DNA from: Chitinophagaceae bacterium
Lineage (GTDB): Bacteria; Bacteroidota; Bacteroidia; Chitinophagales; Chitinophagaceae
NCBI GenBank assembly: GCA_019638625.1
Contig: JAHBTK010000002.1
Span: 1,054,001-1,118,000 of the forward strand
Reading direction: 5' to 3'
DNA: 64,000 nt
Positions 45,068 through 53,553 of this stretch are shown piece after piece. Position 1 is the stretch's first letter. Every line of letters starts with the position of its first letter. The notes under the pieces were generated by a model. The model had not been told where the DNA came from, made no database searches, and was given only the letters and a program-made list of their open reading frames with translations. Both the position numbers and the translations under genes were made by a program.

Positions 45068-45544
45068 TTATTCTTCCCTGATTTTTGCAATGGCTGCTTT
45101 TATAAGGTCGGATTCATAGCCTTTTTGTAACAGGTAGTCCTGGGTTTTGTGCATCCTGGTGAACACATTTCGCTCCCCTTTCAGGCTGGTCCATTTTTCG
45201 CCCGCCAGTTTTGAGAGCCGGCCAGCATAGTCGTCCTCGTCAATTTGCTTCAGGGCCTTTTTGATACAGTAAGCGCTGATCTGTTTTTCCTTTAAAGCGG
45301 ACTCAATCTTTTTCCTGCCCCATTGTTTCATGCGATATTTTCCGCCGGCAAACTGAATGGCAAACCTTTCCTCGTTCAGGTACCCTTCCTCAATCAACCG
45401 GGCGGTTATTTCCTCCACGTCCGCCTTCCATTGCCCCAGACTGTAGAGCTTATCCCGTACCTCCTTATGGCAACGCTCCTGGTAGGCGCAATAATGCTTT
45501 AGTTTTTGAAAAGCCTGTTCTTTTGGAATTCTGTTGAGCGACAT
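45068..45544 (-). CDS. recX: RecX family regulatory protein
   Basis: 158 residues from ATG 45544; homology begins at SLNRIPKEQAFQKLKHYCAYQERC, so the 42 residues of an upstream extension (from 45670) are left out. Three RecX-type helical repeats follow, with ARLIEEGYLNEERFAIQFAGGKYRMKQWGRKKIESAL as the core (residues about 45-85). RecX binds RecA filaments and limits recombination; recA is not in this window. It stands alone, 138 nt from the sigma gene ahead of it. Confidence 0.85.
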   Translation of the reverse strand: MSLNRIPKEQAFQKLKHYCAYQERCHKEVRDKLYSLGQWKADVEEITARLIEEGYLNEERFAIQFAGGKYRMKQWGRKKIESALKEKQISAYCIKKALKQIDEDDYAGRLSKLAGEKWTSLKGERNVFTRMHKTQDYLLQKGYESDLIKAAIAKIREE

Positions 45545-45708
45545 GGTCAGCACAAAAGTAGTTGAGTTGTACCAGATCAACCCTGTGAGAGTTGTCCGGA
45601 AAAATTTGTCCGGATCTTCAGATTTATTACGCCCAACCAGGTCAACCTTTCTTCTAAATATCCTTTCCAAACAATAAGTCCTTATGCATGAGTCACCTGA
45701 AAAGTCAA

Positions 45709-45733
45709 AAGGCTATCAGTAACTGACAGCCTT
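45709..45733. terminator. hairpin between recX and the acyl-CoA dehydrogenase gene
   Basis: AAGGCTATCAGT (45709-45720) and ACTGACAGCCTT (45722-45733) are complementary with one mismatch, forming a long stem. On the minus strand it lies 32 nt after the dehydrogenase stop and is followed by TTTTGACTTTT. Confidence 0.6.
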
Positions 45734-45764
45734 CACAAATGTATGTTATGGGGGTATGACAGCC

Positions 45765-47552
45765 CTACAGAGAATACCTGTTATCCGCGATCAGCTTGTC
45801 GGCAATTCTTCTTCGGGTATCTTTGCTGTTAAAGGAAGCCGCTTTGGTAAAGCGTTTCAGCCCCAGCAGCATCATGCGTTGCTCATCTCCTTCCGCAAAT
45901 GCATTGATGGCATCCTTTCCGCTTTTATTCACGCGGTCGGCTGTATCATACAGGTAGGTGCGGGCTATGTCAAGATAGAGCGAAGCCGCAGATTCTCCCT
46001 GCGCATCCGCAATTTTAATAGCCCTCAGCAAAGCGCTTTCCGCATGGAAAATATTAATGGCCATATCTGCTATATTCATCAGTATCTCCTGCTCGCTTTC
46101 TATTTTCATCATCAGCTTTTGTACCGCTGCACCGGCTACCATCAGTATGGCTTTCTTCATATCGGTAATCAGTCTGATCTCTTTGGCATAAGGTCCTTCA
46201 TCGCCACTGCCGAAGTCCGGAATGCTCATCAGCTCTTTCTGTACTGCCATCGCCGGTCCCATCAGGTCCAGCTTACCTTTCATCGCCCGTTTCAGCACCA
46301 TATCTACGGTGAGTAAACGATTGATTTCATTGGTCCCCTCAAAGATGCGGTTGATACGGCTGTCGCGGTAAGCCCTGGATATGATGTACTCCGCGCTGAA
46401 CCCGTTGCCACCGTGTATCTGCACTCCTTCGTCCACTACAAAATCCAGCACTTCACTGCCAAACACTTTCAACATCGCACATTCGATCGCATATTCTTCC
46501 GCAGCGCCCAACAGGGCTTCATTAAACGGTTTGCCTTCCTGCAGCAGTTCCTGCTCCTTATCGTCTACCCACTTGGCAGTCCGGTATAAGGCACTTTCGG
46601 CCACCCACATGCGAATAGCCATTTCCGCTATTTTATGTTTCATAGCTCCGAAATTGGCTATGGCCTGTTTGAACTGTTCGCGGGTATTGGCGTATTGTAT
46701 TGAAATGGTAGCCGCTCCTTTGGCCCCACCCAGCGCCGCCGCGCATAATTTCAGCCTGCCGATGTTCAGGATATTAAAGGCTATGATATGCCCTCTTCCG
46801 ATTTCGCCCAGTACATTCTCAACCGGCACTTTGGCATCCTGGAAATACAATTGCACCGTAGAGGAACCTTTGATCCCCATTTTGTGCTCTTCGGGTCCCT
46901 GTGTAAAACCTTCCGTATTCCTGTCTACTATAAATGCGGTGAATTTGTCGCCGTCTATTTTGGCAAATACGGTATATACATCTGCAAAACCGCCGTTGGT
47001 GATCCAGCATTTTTGTCCGTTCAGTAAATAATACTTGCCATCATCACTCAGGCGGGCGGTTGTTTTGGCGCTCAGGGCATCGCTGCCACTGTTTGGCTCG
47101 GTTAGTCCATACGAGCCTTTCCACTCACCGGTCGTCAGTTTGGGGATGTATTTGGCTTTCTGCTCCGGTGTGCCGAAATATAAAATGGGCAGGGTGCCGA
47201 TGCCGGTATGCGCCGCCAGGGCTACTGAAAAGGAAAACCCGCTTCCCAATCCTTCGTTTACGAGGGTGGATGTTACAAAGTCCTTACCCAGCCCGCCAAA
47301 TTCTTCCGGAATGGAGGCGCCCAGCAACCCCTGTTCACCGGCTTTGTCAATTAACGAAGGCATTAACCCCGGTTCCAGGTTATCAATCCTGTCTATAAGC
47401 GGGAGGACTTCCGTATTCACAAACGATGTACACATGTCCATGATCATGTTTTGCTCCTCGGAAAAATCCTCCGGAGTAAACACCACTTCGGGTCCACTCT
47501 CTTTAATGATCCATTCTCCTCCTTTAAGTGCAGCAATCTTTTCAGTATTCAT
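45765..47552 (-). CDS. acyl-CoA dehydrogenase
   Basis: 595 residues, the long form common in Bacteroidota with an extra C-terminal helical domain after the standard 380-residue core. Core motifs: GLTEPNSGSDALSAKTTA (FAD region), KCWITNGGFADVYTVFAK, and IHGGNGFSAEYIISRAYRDSRINRIFEGTNEINR, whose Glu in FEGTNEI is the expected catalytic base. It oxidises an acyl-CoA to the enoyl-CoA; chain-length preference is not visible. A MarR regulator gene precedes it by 31 nt on the same strand and probably controls it. Confidence 0.94.
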   Translation of the reverse strand: MNTEKIAALKGGEWIIKESGPEVVFTPEDFSEEQNMIMDMCTSFVNTEVLPLIDRIDNLEPGLMPSLIDKAGEQGLLGASIPEEFGGLGKDFVTSTLVNEGLGSGFSFSVALAAHTGIGTLPILYFGTPEQKAKYIPKLTTGEWKGSYGLTEPNSGSDALSAKTTARLSDDGKYYLLNGQKCWITNGGFADVYTVFAKIDGDKFTAFIVDRNTEGFTQGPEEHKMGIKGSSTVQLYFQDAKVPVENVLGEIGRGHIIAFNILNIGRLKLCAAALGGAKGAATISIQYANTREQFKQAIANFGAMKHKIAEMAIRMWVAESALYRTAKWVDDKEQELLQEGKPFNEALLGAAEEYAIECAMLKVFGSEVLDFVVDEGVQIHGGNGFSAEYIISRAYRDSRINRIFEGTNEINRLLTVDMVLKRAMKGKLDLMGPAMAVQKELMSIPDFGSGDEGPYAKEIRLITDMKKAILMVAGAAVQKLMMKIESEQEILMNIADMAINIFHAESALLRAIKIADAQGESAASLYLDIARTYLYDTADRVNKSGKDAINAFAEGDEQRMMLLGLKRFTKAASFNSKDTRRRIADKLIADNRYSL

Positions 47553-47583
47553 AAAATTTAATTTAGCTTATGTCTAAATGGCT

Positions 47584-48024
47584 TTATTGTAAATTATCAT
47601 ATACTCTTTGAAGTATGGTTTTGCAAAACTCGATCTCATCGGGCGTTACGCCTCCCAGCGCCTCATTTAACGTTTGATTGGCCATCTCCATTGTCTGGTC
47701 GCGAAGCGGCAACGCAACATCCGTCAGGTAGATAAGGTTGATGCGCCGGTCCTCTTTGGACGCCACTCTTTTTACCAGATGCAGTTTTTCCAGGTTGTCT
47801 ACCAGCCGGGTAATACTGGGCTTGTCCCGGAATGTAGCGTTGCAAAGCTCCTGCTGGCTCAATCCGTCATTTTTCCATAAATGATACAGAACACTCCATT
47901 GTTCTATAGTGATATCAATGCCATGCTGCTTAAAATTCTTTTGCAGGCGCCTGGCAATAGCTGTTGATGCTACCCCGGTAATAAAACTGTATAATTCTCC
48001 TCTTTTAAATTGGTTGTTGGACAT
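47584..48024 (-). CDS. MarR family transcriptional regulator
   Basis: 146 residues with the winged-helix MarR core: ITIEQWSVLYHLWKNDGLSQQELCNATFRDKPSITRLVDNLEKLHLVKR (residues about 35-83), including the recognition helix KPSITRLVDNLEK and the wing SKEDRRINLIYLT. It lies directly upstream of the acyl-CoA dehydrogenase gene, 31 nt apart in the same direction, so it may sense fatty acyl ligands and control fatty-acid degradation; this is inferred from context. Confidence 0.9.
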   Translation of the reverse strand: MSNNQFKRGELYSFITGVASTAIARRLQKNFKQHGIDITIEQWSVLYHLWKNDGLSQQELCNATFRDKPSITRLVDNLEKLHLVKRVASKEDRRINLIYLTDVALPLRDQTMEMANQTLNEALGGVTPDEIEFCKTILQRVYDNLQ

Positions 48025-48223
48025 ATAGTTAGTTATGCAACTAATTCAAAGCTATAAAATTATTTGCTGATTTAAAAACTGTTTTAAAAAAAATGAACTT
48101 TCGATAACAAAGAGCTTTGGTGCCGTTTTGTTGACAGCTTTTTGTAATAAATGGTTGTATTTGTGCAACATTGATCTTACAAAATACGTTAGCCGTGTGT
48201 TAAATAAACTTTAGAATTGTAAC

Positions 48224-48307
48224 ATGAAAAATGCAGAAAAGTATTTTTTTGGGCTTATCGCAATAGGATATTTTGTAATGTATTGTGTAATGGCTATGAT
48301 TGCCTGA
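48224..48307 (+). CDS. candidate small membrane peptide, 27 residues
   Basis: ATG at 48224 to TGA at 48305-48307 encodes 27 residues: a polar start (MKNAEKYFF) and one hydrophobic stretch (GLIAIGYFVMYCVMAMIA). It lies 24 nt ahead of the lipoprotein gene on the same strand in the otherwise empty region 48025-48331. Hydrophobic composition and position favour a real small protein, but a short chance frame cannot be excluded. Confidence 0.35.
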   Translation: MKNAEKYFFGLIAIGYFVMYCVMAMIA

Positions 48308-48331
48308 TTAATAAACCCTTAAACAAATTTT

Positions 48332-48787
48332 ATGAAGCGGACACTGAAAAGTCTGGTCGTTATCAGTCTGTTGTCTCTTTTCGCATCCTGCGAGGATGGT
48401 ATGGTGGAAGAATTCCAGGAAACCCTGAGTAAAAAGGATTTAATTACCCATACGTGGAAAGTGGCTGATGTAAAAACAGCAGGGGTCAGTATCTTACCAG
48501 TGGTTACCAGGCTGCAGTGTATCACCGATAATATCCTGACATTTAACCCGGATGGCAGTTTTATCATAGATGAAGGCGCCAATGTTTGTTCCCCTGCATT
48601 TGCAGGAAGCGGTACCTGGTCGCTGGTAGAAAACGACACGGTAATCAAATGGAATTTTACGGCTCCTGAGAACAGGGAGGTATTCGTCCCGATTGTAGAA
48701 CTTTCCGGTACCACATTAAGAATATCCTACCATTTTGAAGACGTTCCACTGCCTGGGACATATGAAATGGTATTGGACAGGCAGTAA
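48332..48787 (+). CDS. lipocalin-like lipoprotein
   Basis: 151 residues with a lipoprotein signal (LLSLFASC, lipidated Cys near residue 20). The mature part has the short lipocalin-like pattern seen in many Bacteroidota lipoproteins: LITHTWKVADVKTAG, then ILTFNPDGSFIIDEGA, GTWSLVENDTVIKWNF, and a closing IVELSGTTLRISYHFED. These are surface or periplasmic proteins of unknown ligand. It stands alone, with a possible small membrane peptide just before it. Confidence 0.75.
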   Translation: MKRTLKSLVVISLLSLFASCEDGMVEEFQETLSKKDLITHTWKVADVKTAGVSILPVVTRLQCITDNILTFNPDGSFIIDEGANVCSPAFAGSGTWSLVENDTVIKWNFTAPENREVFVPIVELSGTTLRISYHFEDVPLPGTYEMVLDRQ

Positions 48788-49227
48788 TATTGTTGTGATA
48801 TAACGGGTAACAGCTTTGCGTTCGGCAGGGAATTTGAAAAACGTCCGGCCCGGAACTGCAGCCGATTAAAGATACTGAAGTTGAGAATATCTTCTATTGC
48901 CCATCTGTATTCGGTCTGCCGAATATGTAGCTGATAGTAGTGCTGACGATAAGGATTTATCCGTCGCCCCCTGCTAACGCAAAACTACATGTTGTACGAA
49001 TACCTTTCTTTTCGTTCCTGTTGTGTCAACCTAATGTGGCATGTTCACCTGAGCAAAAATAACTCTTACATGATAAAGGAAATTAGGTTGAGAGCAAATT
49101 GGCTTTGTATGTCGGCTAAAAGGGGTATTGTTTAGTTAAACATCCGGATGAAGAATGGTTCAAAATAAAATCCTTTATACGCAAAAAAGCCCCAACACAA
49201 ACAGAGCTTTTATTTGATAAGCATCTT
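48788..49227. other. intergenic region with two inverted-repeat pairs
   Basis: 440 nt without a credible gene. GCTTTGCGTTCGGCAGGG (about 48811-48828) is mirrored by CCCCCTGCTAACGCAAAAC (about 48968-48986), an imperfect inverted pair 140 nt apart. CAACCTAAT (49027-49035) is mirrored by ATTAGGTTG (49082-49090). These lie between the chromosomal lipoprotein gene and the AT-richer DUF4242/AraC pair, and the first pair resembles the cassette-type ends at the left of the window. Confidence 0.45.
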
Positions 49228-49608
49228 TTATTGCTTTGCTGTTTCCGGACCAATGATAGTTGATACTTCGCTGATCTTGCTAGCAGGAAATCCTGCTTTC
49301 TTAGCATGTTCACGGATTTGTTCTTCGCTCTCTGCCTTATAAACACAATAGATCTTGTTGCCGGTAACATAACTATGGAGCCATTGGATTTTTGGTCCCA
49401 TTTCAGTGAGAACCGTGCAAGAAGTTTGCGATGCTGTTTTTAATTCTATCGCTGACAGGTTCCCCACTCCCGGCATTTCTCTTTCGATTACGTAGGTTTT
49501 CATCGTTGTCTCTTTTTGTTTTGTATTTTCGGTTTGAGCTTTAACGACAGAAGTGATTATAAGTAGGAATGTAAATACTACAATACCCGTTTTGATGATT
49601 GTTCTCAT
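49228..49608 (-). CDS. exported DUF4242 protein
   Basis: 126 residues with a signal peptide (IVVFTFLLIITSVVKAQ, cleavage near residue 25). The mature part is a DUF4242 domain: KTYVIEREMPGVGNLSAIELK, QWLHSYVTGNKIYCVYKAESEEQIREHAKKAGFPA and SEVSTIIGPETA. The domain is a ferredoxin-like fold, and one actinobacterial member binds nickel; metal binding here is only a possibility. Encoded directly downstream of a regulator that carries the same domain at its N-terminus, so the two may share a ligand. Confidence 0.8.
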   Translation of the reverse strand: MRTIIKTGIVVFTFLLIITSVVKAQTENTKQKETTMKTYVIEREMPGVGNLSAIELKTASQTSCTVLTEMGPKIQWLHSYVTGNKIYCVYKAESEEQIREHAKKAGFPASKISEVSTIIGPETAKQ

Positions 49609-49757
49609 AAAAAAATATTTAGTTGATTAGTGATGCACAAAGATGCCTACACCGGGAGCGGATTATCTGTAACGAATCATTCATTGAATGGTAATAAAAT
49701 AAAACAAATCGTTCAAAAAATGGTAATCTGAATTCGTCAGAGTGGATGAGAAAATAG

Positions 49758-50858
49758 TTAATGAAGCAAATCGAAATAAGCTTTTGGAAGTAGTCCGAAT
49801 TTCTTTTTAAAGCACTTGGTAAAATAAGAAGGGCTGCTGAAACCCGAGGCAAATGTTATTTGTGAAATGGAATAACGTTGTTTTTTCATCTGCTCCCTGG
49901 CTTTGTCAAGGCGGTATTCCTGTAAGAGTGTATTAAAGGATAAGCCGGTCAAAGCAGTAACTCTTCTATAAAATTGAGATTGACTCATTGCCATAACCTT
50001 GCAGTAATCTGTTGTGCCATATTCCGGTTCCTTCCAGTATTTCTCCAGCATTGAAAATAGCAATATTAGAAAGTTTTCTTCTTGTGGAGATAAGTTCAGA
50101 AAATGGTCGTGGTTGTTTTGATAGAGTTCATACGGCGTTAATTCTTTTACGGTTGAAGATACTGCAACACGGTAGTAGTCGGTAATTGCACAGAGATATT
50201 TGGCAAATTGAATGGTGTCTCCAAACAGATAGTTAGTTCTTCCAACAGGCTCTCCTCCATCAATGCTCATTCTAAACCCTAATAGGTTTGCATCCTGTTC
50301 ATGCAGTTCTTTTTGTATAGCTAAAGCACAGGTAAGCGCTTTAGTGGCTAAATTAAACGATGCAATCAATCCATACCCCCCGTGTTCAGCCTCATTACCA
50401 TCTTGTGCTTTAATATTTTTTCTCACTATTGCATAATAATTGTTAACCAATCCATTTGTTTTTTCATTGCCCAGTTGATGTTGCAATAGGATTGGATCCT
50501 TGATTTGTATAATCAATAGGATCCTAAAGGAGGGGTCAGAAAAGACTTTCAATCCGTCTTTGGAGATGGCTGCATTATCCGGATCCTGAATTCTTCCTAA
50601 GAAAGAAGCGACAACGGTGCTACTTACTTCAATAATTTTATTGGGTACAAGCCCATGCGATTTGCTATGCAATTTCGTGACCGCATCCCTGTCCGGTGCT
50701 TCAATCAAACAAAAACTAGAATTCCTGCTCTGATCAAACCAGTAAGTCAAACAATTGCAACCAAACTCCTCCTGATATATCAGATCGCTTTGATGGGCTA
50801 ATGCTACATCGTTTGCAGTTACACTCGGAAGGGTATGAACATCCATGTAAATCGGCAT
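49758..50858 (-). CDS. AraC-type regulator with DUF4242 and cyclase-like domains
   Basis: 366 residues in three parts. Residues 1-85 resemble DUF4242 (PIYMDVHTLPSVTANDVALAH, FCLIEAPDRDAVTKLHSKSHG). Residues about 110-240 have the outline of a class III nucleotide-cyclase-like domain (YGLIASFNLATKALTCALAIQKEL, FRMSIDGGEPVGRTNYLFGDTIQFAKYL) without obvious metal-binding aspartates, so probably a ligand or dimerisation module. Residues about 265-366 are an AraC DNA-binding domain (YSISQITFASGFSSPSYFTKCFKKKFG). It lies upstream of the small DUF4242 protein on the same strand and probably controls it. AT-richer than the surroundings. Confidence 0.82.
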   Translation of the reverse strand: MPIYMDVHTLPSVTANDVALAHQSDLIYQEEFGCNCLTYWFDQSRNSSFCLIEAPDRDAVTKLHSKSHGLVPNKIIEVSSTVVASFLGRIQDPDNAAISKDGLKVFSDPSFRILLIIQIKDPILLQHQLGNEKTNGLVNNYYAIVRKNIKAQDGNEAEHGGYGLIASFNLATKALTCALAIQKELHEQDANLLGFRMSIDGGEPVGRTNYLFGDTIQFAKYLCAITDYYRVAVSSTVKELTPYELYQNNHDHFLNLSPQEENFLILLFSMLEKYWKEPEYGTTDYCKVMAMSQSQFYRRVTALTGLSFNTLLQEYRLDKAREQMKKQRYSISQITFASGFSSPSYFTKCFKKKFGLLPKAYFDLLH

Positions 50859-51056
50859 ATACTAAATTTAACGACCGAAAGTTAATATTTTTTCTGGCTG
50901 TTTTCTTCTTGTCTGCCGTTATCTATTATTTCTTCAGATTCCAGATTTGTCGGCTTTAATAAAACACTGGTTGTATGATTTCACATCACAAATCCCTTTA
51001 TTCAGAAGAGAACATAATTTCGCTTTAGGGTTTCGTGCAACATACCCTTTATACGC

Positions 51057-51087
51057 CGGGCTGAACAGACAGGTTCAGCCCGTTTTT
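51057..51087 (+). terminator. perfect 10-bp hairpin with T-run on the plus strand
   Basis: CGGGCTGAAC (51057-51066) and GTTCAGCCCG (51073-51082) pair perfectly around a 6-nt loop and are followed by TTTTT on the plus strand. Both neighbouring genes are on the minus strand, where no T-run follows, so it should stop a plus-strand transcript. Confidence 0.55.
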
Positions 51088-51126
51088 ATTTCTACTTATC
51101 TGCTTCTTTTCTGGAACCCTCTTCAG

Positions 51127-52113
51127 CTATGTTGTGGTCAAAAATGTTTTATTAACCCATTTTTGTTCCGGGCTTATACGGCACCATCCATCCCGTTCTT
51201 CATAAATAAAGGCTTCTTCACCCTCCCGGAGTTCACTCACCTTCAATGCACGGGCGGAAGGTTGATTCCTCACATTCAAAACATCGGCATTTACCGTTGC
51301 CCTGTAAACGTCTTTGGTATAGTTGGCGGCAACCCAGTGGTTTTGGGAACCGGATATTTTGTACCATCCATTCCGGATTTTATATACACGCAGTATGGCC
51401 CCCAGCGTGGCAGGTGCCCTGTCTGGTGCTTTTTCGGAACTGCTGTCGGGCTTCGTGCGGATGTTGAGGGAGCGGGCTGTTACGGAAACATATTTGAGAA
51501 TGATGTTGCTGTTGATATTGGTTTGCCCTCCCAGCACCTTCTCTACCAGAGGAAGAAAATTGGATTCGCAATCAGCCACTTTGTTTCCACCAAAGAAGGC
51601 CGTACCGGGGCAGGATTTATTTCCCCCGCTGCCATTGTTCCGTACTCCGTCTGAAAGCCTGAACCAGTGATGGTACACCACCCGTTCGGTGGTTACCGGG
51701 ATATTGAACTTCAGGCAAATGACGGCAGTAGCGCTGATGATGGCGGAAGCCTGTTCTTTGCGCATAGCATCGCCCCCGGTATCAAAATTGCCCAAATTTT
51801 CAATGCATATGGCATTGCTGTTTTGCCCCACAATGCAGGCGGGAGACTTTTCTATGCTTCTGCCAGTCATAACCGTTCCGTCGGGAAAAATGGTAAAATG
51901 TTGTCCTATATCATTCCAGCCGTTGCTGTTCACATGGTAGTTTCTCATTCCCCTTTGCAACTCGAAGTGGTTGTCGCCGGTAAATAGTGCATAGTTGGGG
52001 CTATAAGTATGGTGCTGCTGCAGGGTGACGATGGTGCGTGCTACCATCAGGTCGCTGATGTACGACTCAAACTCTCCTGTATCCATCAGTGTGAATCCAA
52101 ATTTTGTTTGCAT
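51127..52113 (-). CDS. N-acetylmuramoyl-L-alanine amidase with two SH3-type repeats
   Basis: 328 residues from ATG 52113; a longer frame from 52227 adds 38 residues of unlikely sequence. The amidase_2/PGRP-like part has TIVTLQQHHTYSPNY, YHVNSNGWNDIGQHFTIFPDGTVMTGR and the late zinc-ligand-type segment SCPGTAFFGG. Two bacterial SH3 repeats follow (TARSLNIRTKPDSSS and NADVLNVRNQPSARAL), which usually bind the cell wall. No signal peptide is evident, so it may act inside a phage-derived or lysis context or be exported another way. No phage genes are adjacent. Confidence 0.8.
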   Translation of the reverse strand: MQTKFGFTLMDTGEFESYISDLMVARTIVTLQQHHTYSPNYALFTGDNHFELQRGMRNYHVNSNGWNDIGQHFTIFPDGTVMTGRSIEKSPACIVGQNSNAICIENLGNFDTGGDAMRKEQASAIISATAVICLKFNIPVTTERVVYHHWFRLSDGVRNNGSGGNKSCPGTAFFGGNKVADCESNFLPLVEKVLGGQTNINSNIILKYVSVTARSLNIRTKPDSSSEKAPDRAPATLGAILRVYKIRNGWYKISGSQNHWVAANYTKDVYRATVNADVLNVRNQPSARALKVSELREGEEAFIYEERDGWCRISPEQKWVNKTFLTTT

Positions 52114-52393
52114 AAAACTGGTTTTAAAAGATTGAGTTGCTTTCGGGATCCGGAGCCAGGGAAATGGGTAGTGGACATAGACCCGGATTTTGCAGCAAAC
52201 TGCAAAAACGGTACAGCGCCCTTTCATAAAGCAGGATCAGGAAGAAAAAAATCAGCGGTACACTAAAAAAGGAGGTTGTTGGTAAGATGCAGGATTAACT
52301 GCTATAAATGTAGCTATTATTTTCGGGGATCAAAAGAAAACGGCAGGTATTTTAAAGCATTTTTGGGCATCCCCGTACCGGCATATCCTGCAC

Positions 52394-52423
52394 AAAAAAA
52401 TACCTGTCCGCCGGGACAGGTAT
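52394..52423 (-). terminator. terminator of asd
   Basis: On the minus strand ATACCTGTCC (52423-52414) pairs with GGACAGGTAT (52409-52400), and seven T residues follow (the A-run 52394-52400 on plus). It lies 23 nt after the asd stop. Confidence 0.8.
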
Positions 52424-52446
52424 CATATTTGTATCGGTAGTGTTTT

Positions 52447-53454
52447 TTAGAGCAGTTGCTGCGCTACCAGGTATTCGGCTATCTGAACAGCGTTGGTGGC
52501 AGCCCCTTTGCGAAGGTTGTCACTCACTATCCACATGTTCAGGGTATTGGGGTTAGACTCATCCCTGCGCAACCTGCCTACAAACACCTCATCCTTTTCG
52601 TGGGCATCTTTTGGCATGGGGTACTGCGCATTGGAGGGATCATCCACCACCATCACACCCGGCGAGTGGCTTAGCAATTCCCTTACCTCATCCAGGTCAA
52701 AATCTTTTTCAAATTCAATATTCACGCTTTCGCTGTGGCCGCCCATGACCGGGATACGCACCGTGGTAGCGGTAACACGAATATTTTCATCCCGCATGAT
52801 TTTCTTTGTTTCATTCACCATTTTCATCTCCTCTTTTGTGTACCCGTTATCCAGGAATACATCGATCTGGGGAATTACGTTCATGTCTATTTCATACGTA
52901 TAGGCCATAGGGTATTCTTCTTTTGCCCCTTTTACCGATTTGTTTCTTTCGCCCATCATTTGCTCCACGGCTTTTACACCGGTACCGGTAACGCTCTGGT
53001 AAGTGCTTACCACTACTCTTTTGATATTGTATTTTTTATGCAGCGGATTCAACGCCACTACCATTTGTATGGTGGAGCAGTTAGGGTTGGCAATGATTTT
53101 ATCCTCCCTGGTCAAAGCGTCCGCATTGATCTCAGGTACCACCAATTTTTTAGTGGGGTCCATTCTCCAGGCGGAGGAATTGTCAATTACCGTAATGCCG
53201 GCTTCTGCAAACCGGGGCGCCTGGGCAAGCGATGTGCTTCCGCCGGCAGAGAATAAAGCTACAGCAGGTTTAGCAGCAATGGCATCATCCGCACTTACCA
53301 CCTTGTACTTCTTCCCCCTGAACTCCACTTCCTTGCCTATAGATTTTTCAGAAGCAACGGGAATTAATTCTGTTACCGGGAAGTTTCTCTCTGCCAGTAC
53401 CTGCAACATTTTGGAGCCTACCAAACCTGTGGCGCCTACTACTGCAACTTTCAT
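52447..53454 (-). CDS. asd: aspartate-semialdehyde dehydrogenase
   Basis: 335 residues, normal length. The NADP-binding GATGLVGSK motif is at residues 7-15, the catalytic cysteine is Cys126 in ANPNCSTIQ, and the substrate-binding basic/histidine block VMGGHSESVN follows at about residue 240. It reduces aspartyl phosphate to aspartate semialdehyde, the branch point to lysine/diaminopimelate, threonine, isoleucine and methionine. The 5' region holds its own promoter, a Lys/Thr/Ile-rich leader ORF and a terminator with an alternative fold, so regulation by attenuation is predicted. The gene is monocistronic; a terminator follows. Confidence 0.97.
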   Translation of the reverse strand: MKVAVVGATGLVGSKMLQVLAERNFPVTELIPVASEKSIGKEVEFRGKKYKVVSADDAIAAKPAVALFSAGGSTSLAQAPRFAEAGITVIDNSSAWRMDPTKKLVVPEINADALTREDKIIANPNCSTIQMVVALNPLHKKYNIKRVVVSTYQSVTGTGVKAVEQMMGERNKSVKGAKEEYPMAYTYEIDMNVIPQIDVFLDNGYTKEEMKMVNETKKIMRDENIRVTATTVRIPVMGGHSESVNIEFEKDFDLDEVRELLSHSPGVMVVDDPSNAQYPMPKDAHEKDEVFVGRLRRDESNPNTLNMWIVSDNLRKGAATNAVQIAEYLVAQQLL

Positions 53455-53480
53455 TTTGTTGTTTTGTTTTATTGATTATT

Positions 53481-53553
53481 AAAAGAAAAAGCCTTTCCGT
53501 TTTGGAAAGGCCTCGAATATATCCGGTCATACAATACACTCTTAAACCTTTCC
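53481..53553 (-). promoter_or_regulatory. predicted transcription attenuator of asd
   Basis: Terminator: GCCTTTCC (53511-53504), loop AAAAC, GGAAAGGC (53498-53491), then TTTTTCTTTT; an 8-bp stem with an outer A-T and G-T pair. Antiterminator: the 5' arm CCTTTCC (53510-53504) can instead pair with GGAAAGG at 53553-53547, which lies in leader codons 17-19, extended by G-T and A-T pairs to ten. The folds exclude each other. A ribosome finishing the leader would cover the upstream arm and allow termination; a stall at the Lys/Thr/Ile codons would leave it free. The terminator sits 27 nt before the asd ATG. Confidence 0.7.

Noticed and set aside
46381-47031. A 216-residue plus-strand frame opposite the acyl-CoA dehydrogenase
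   Set aside because: Antisense shadow of a strongly conserved gene; Ser/Ala/Pro-rich with no domain.
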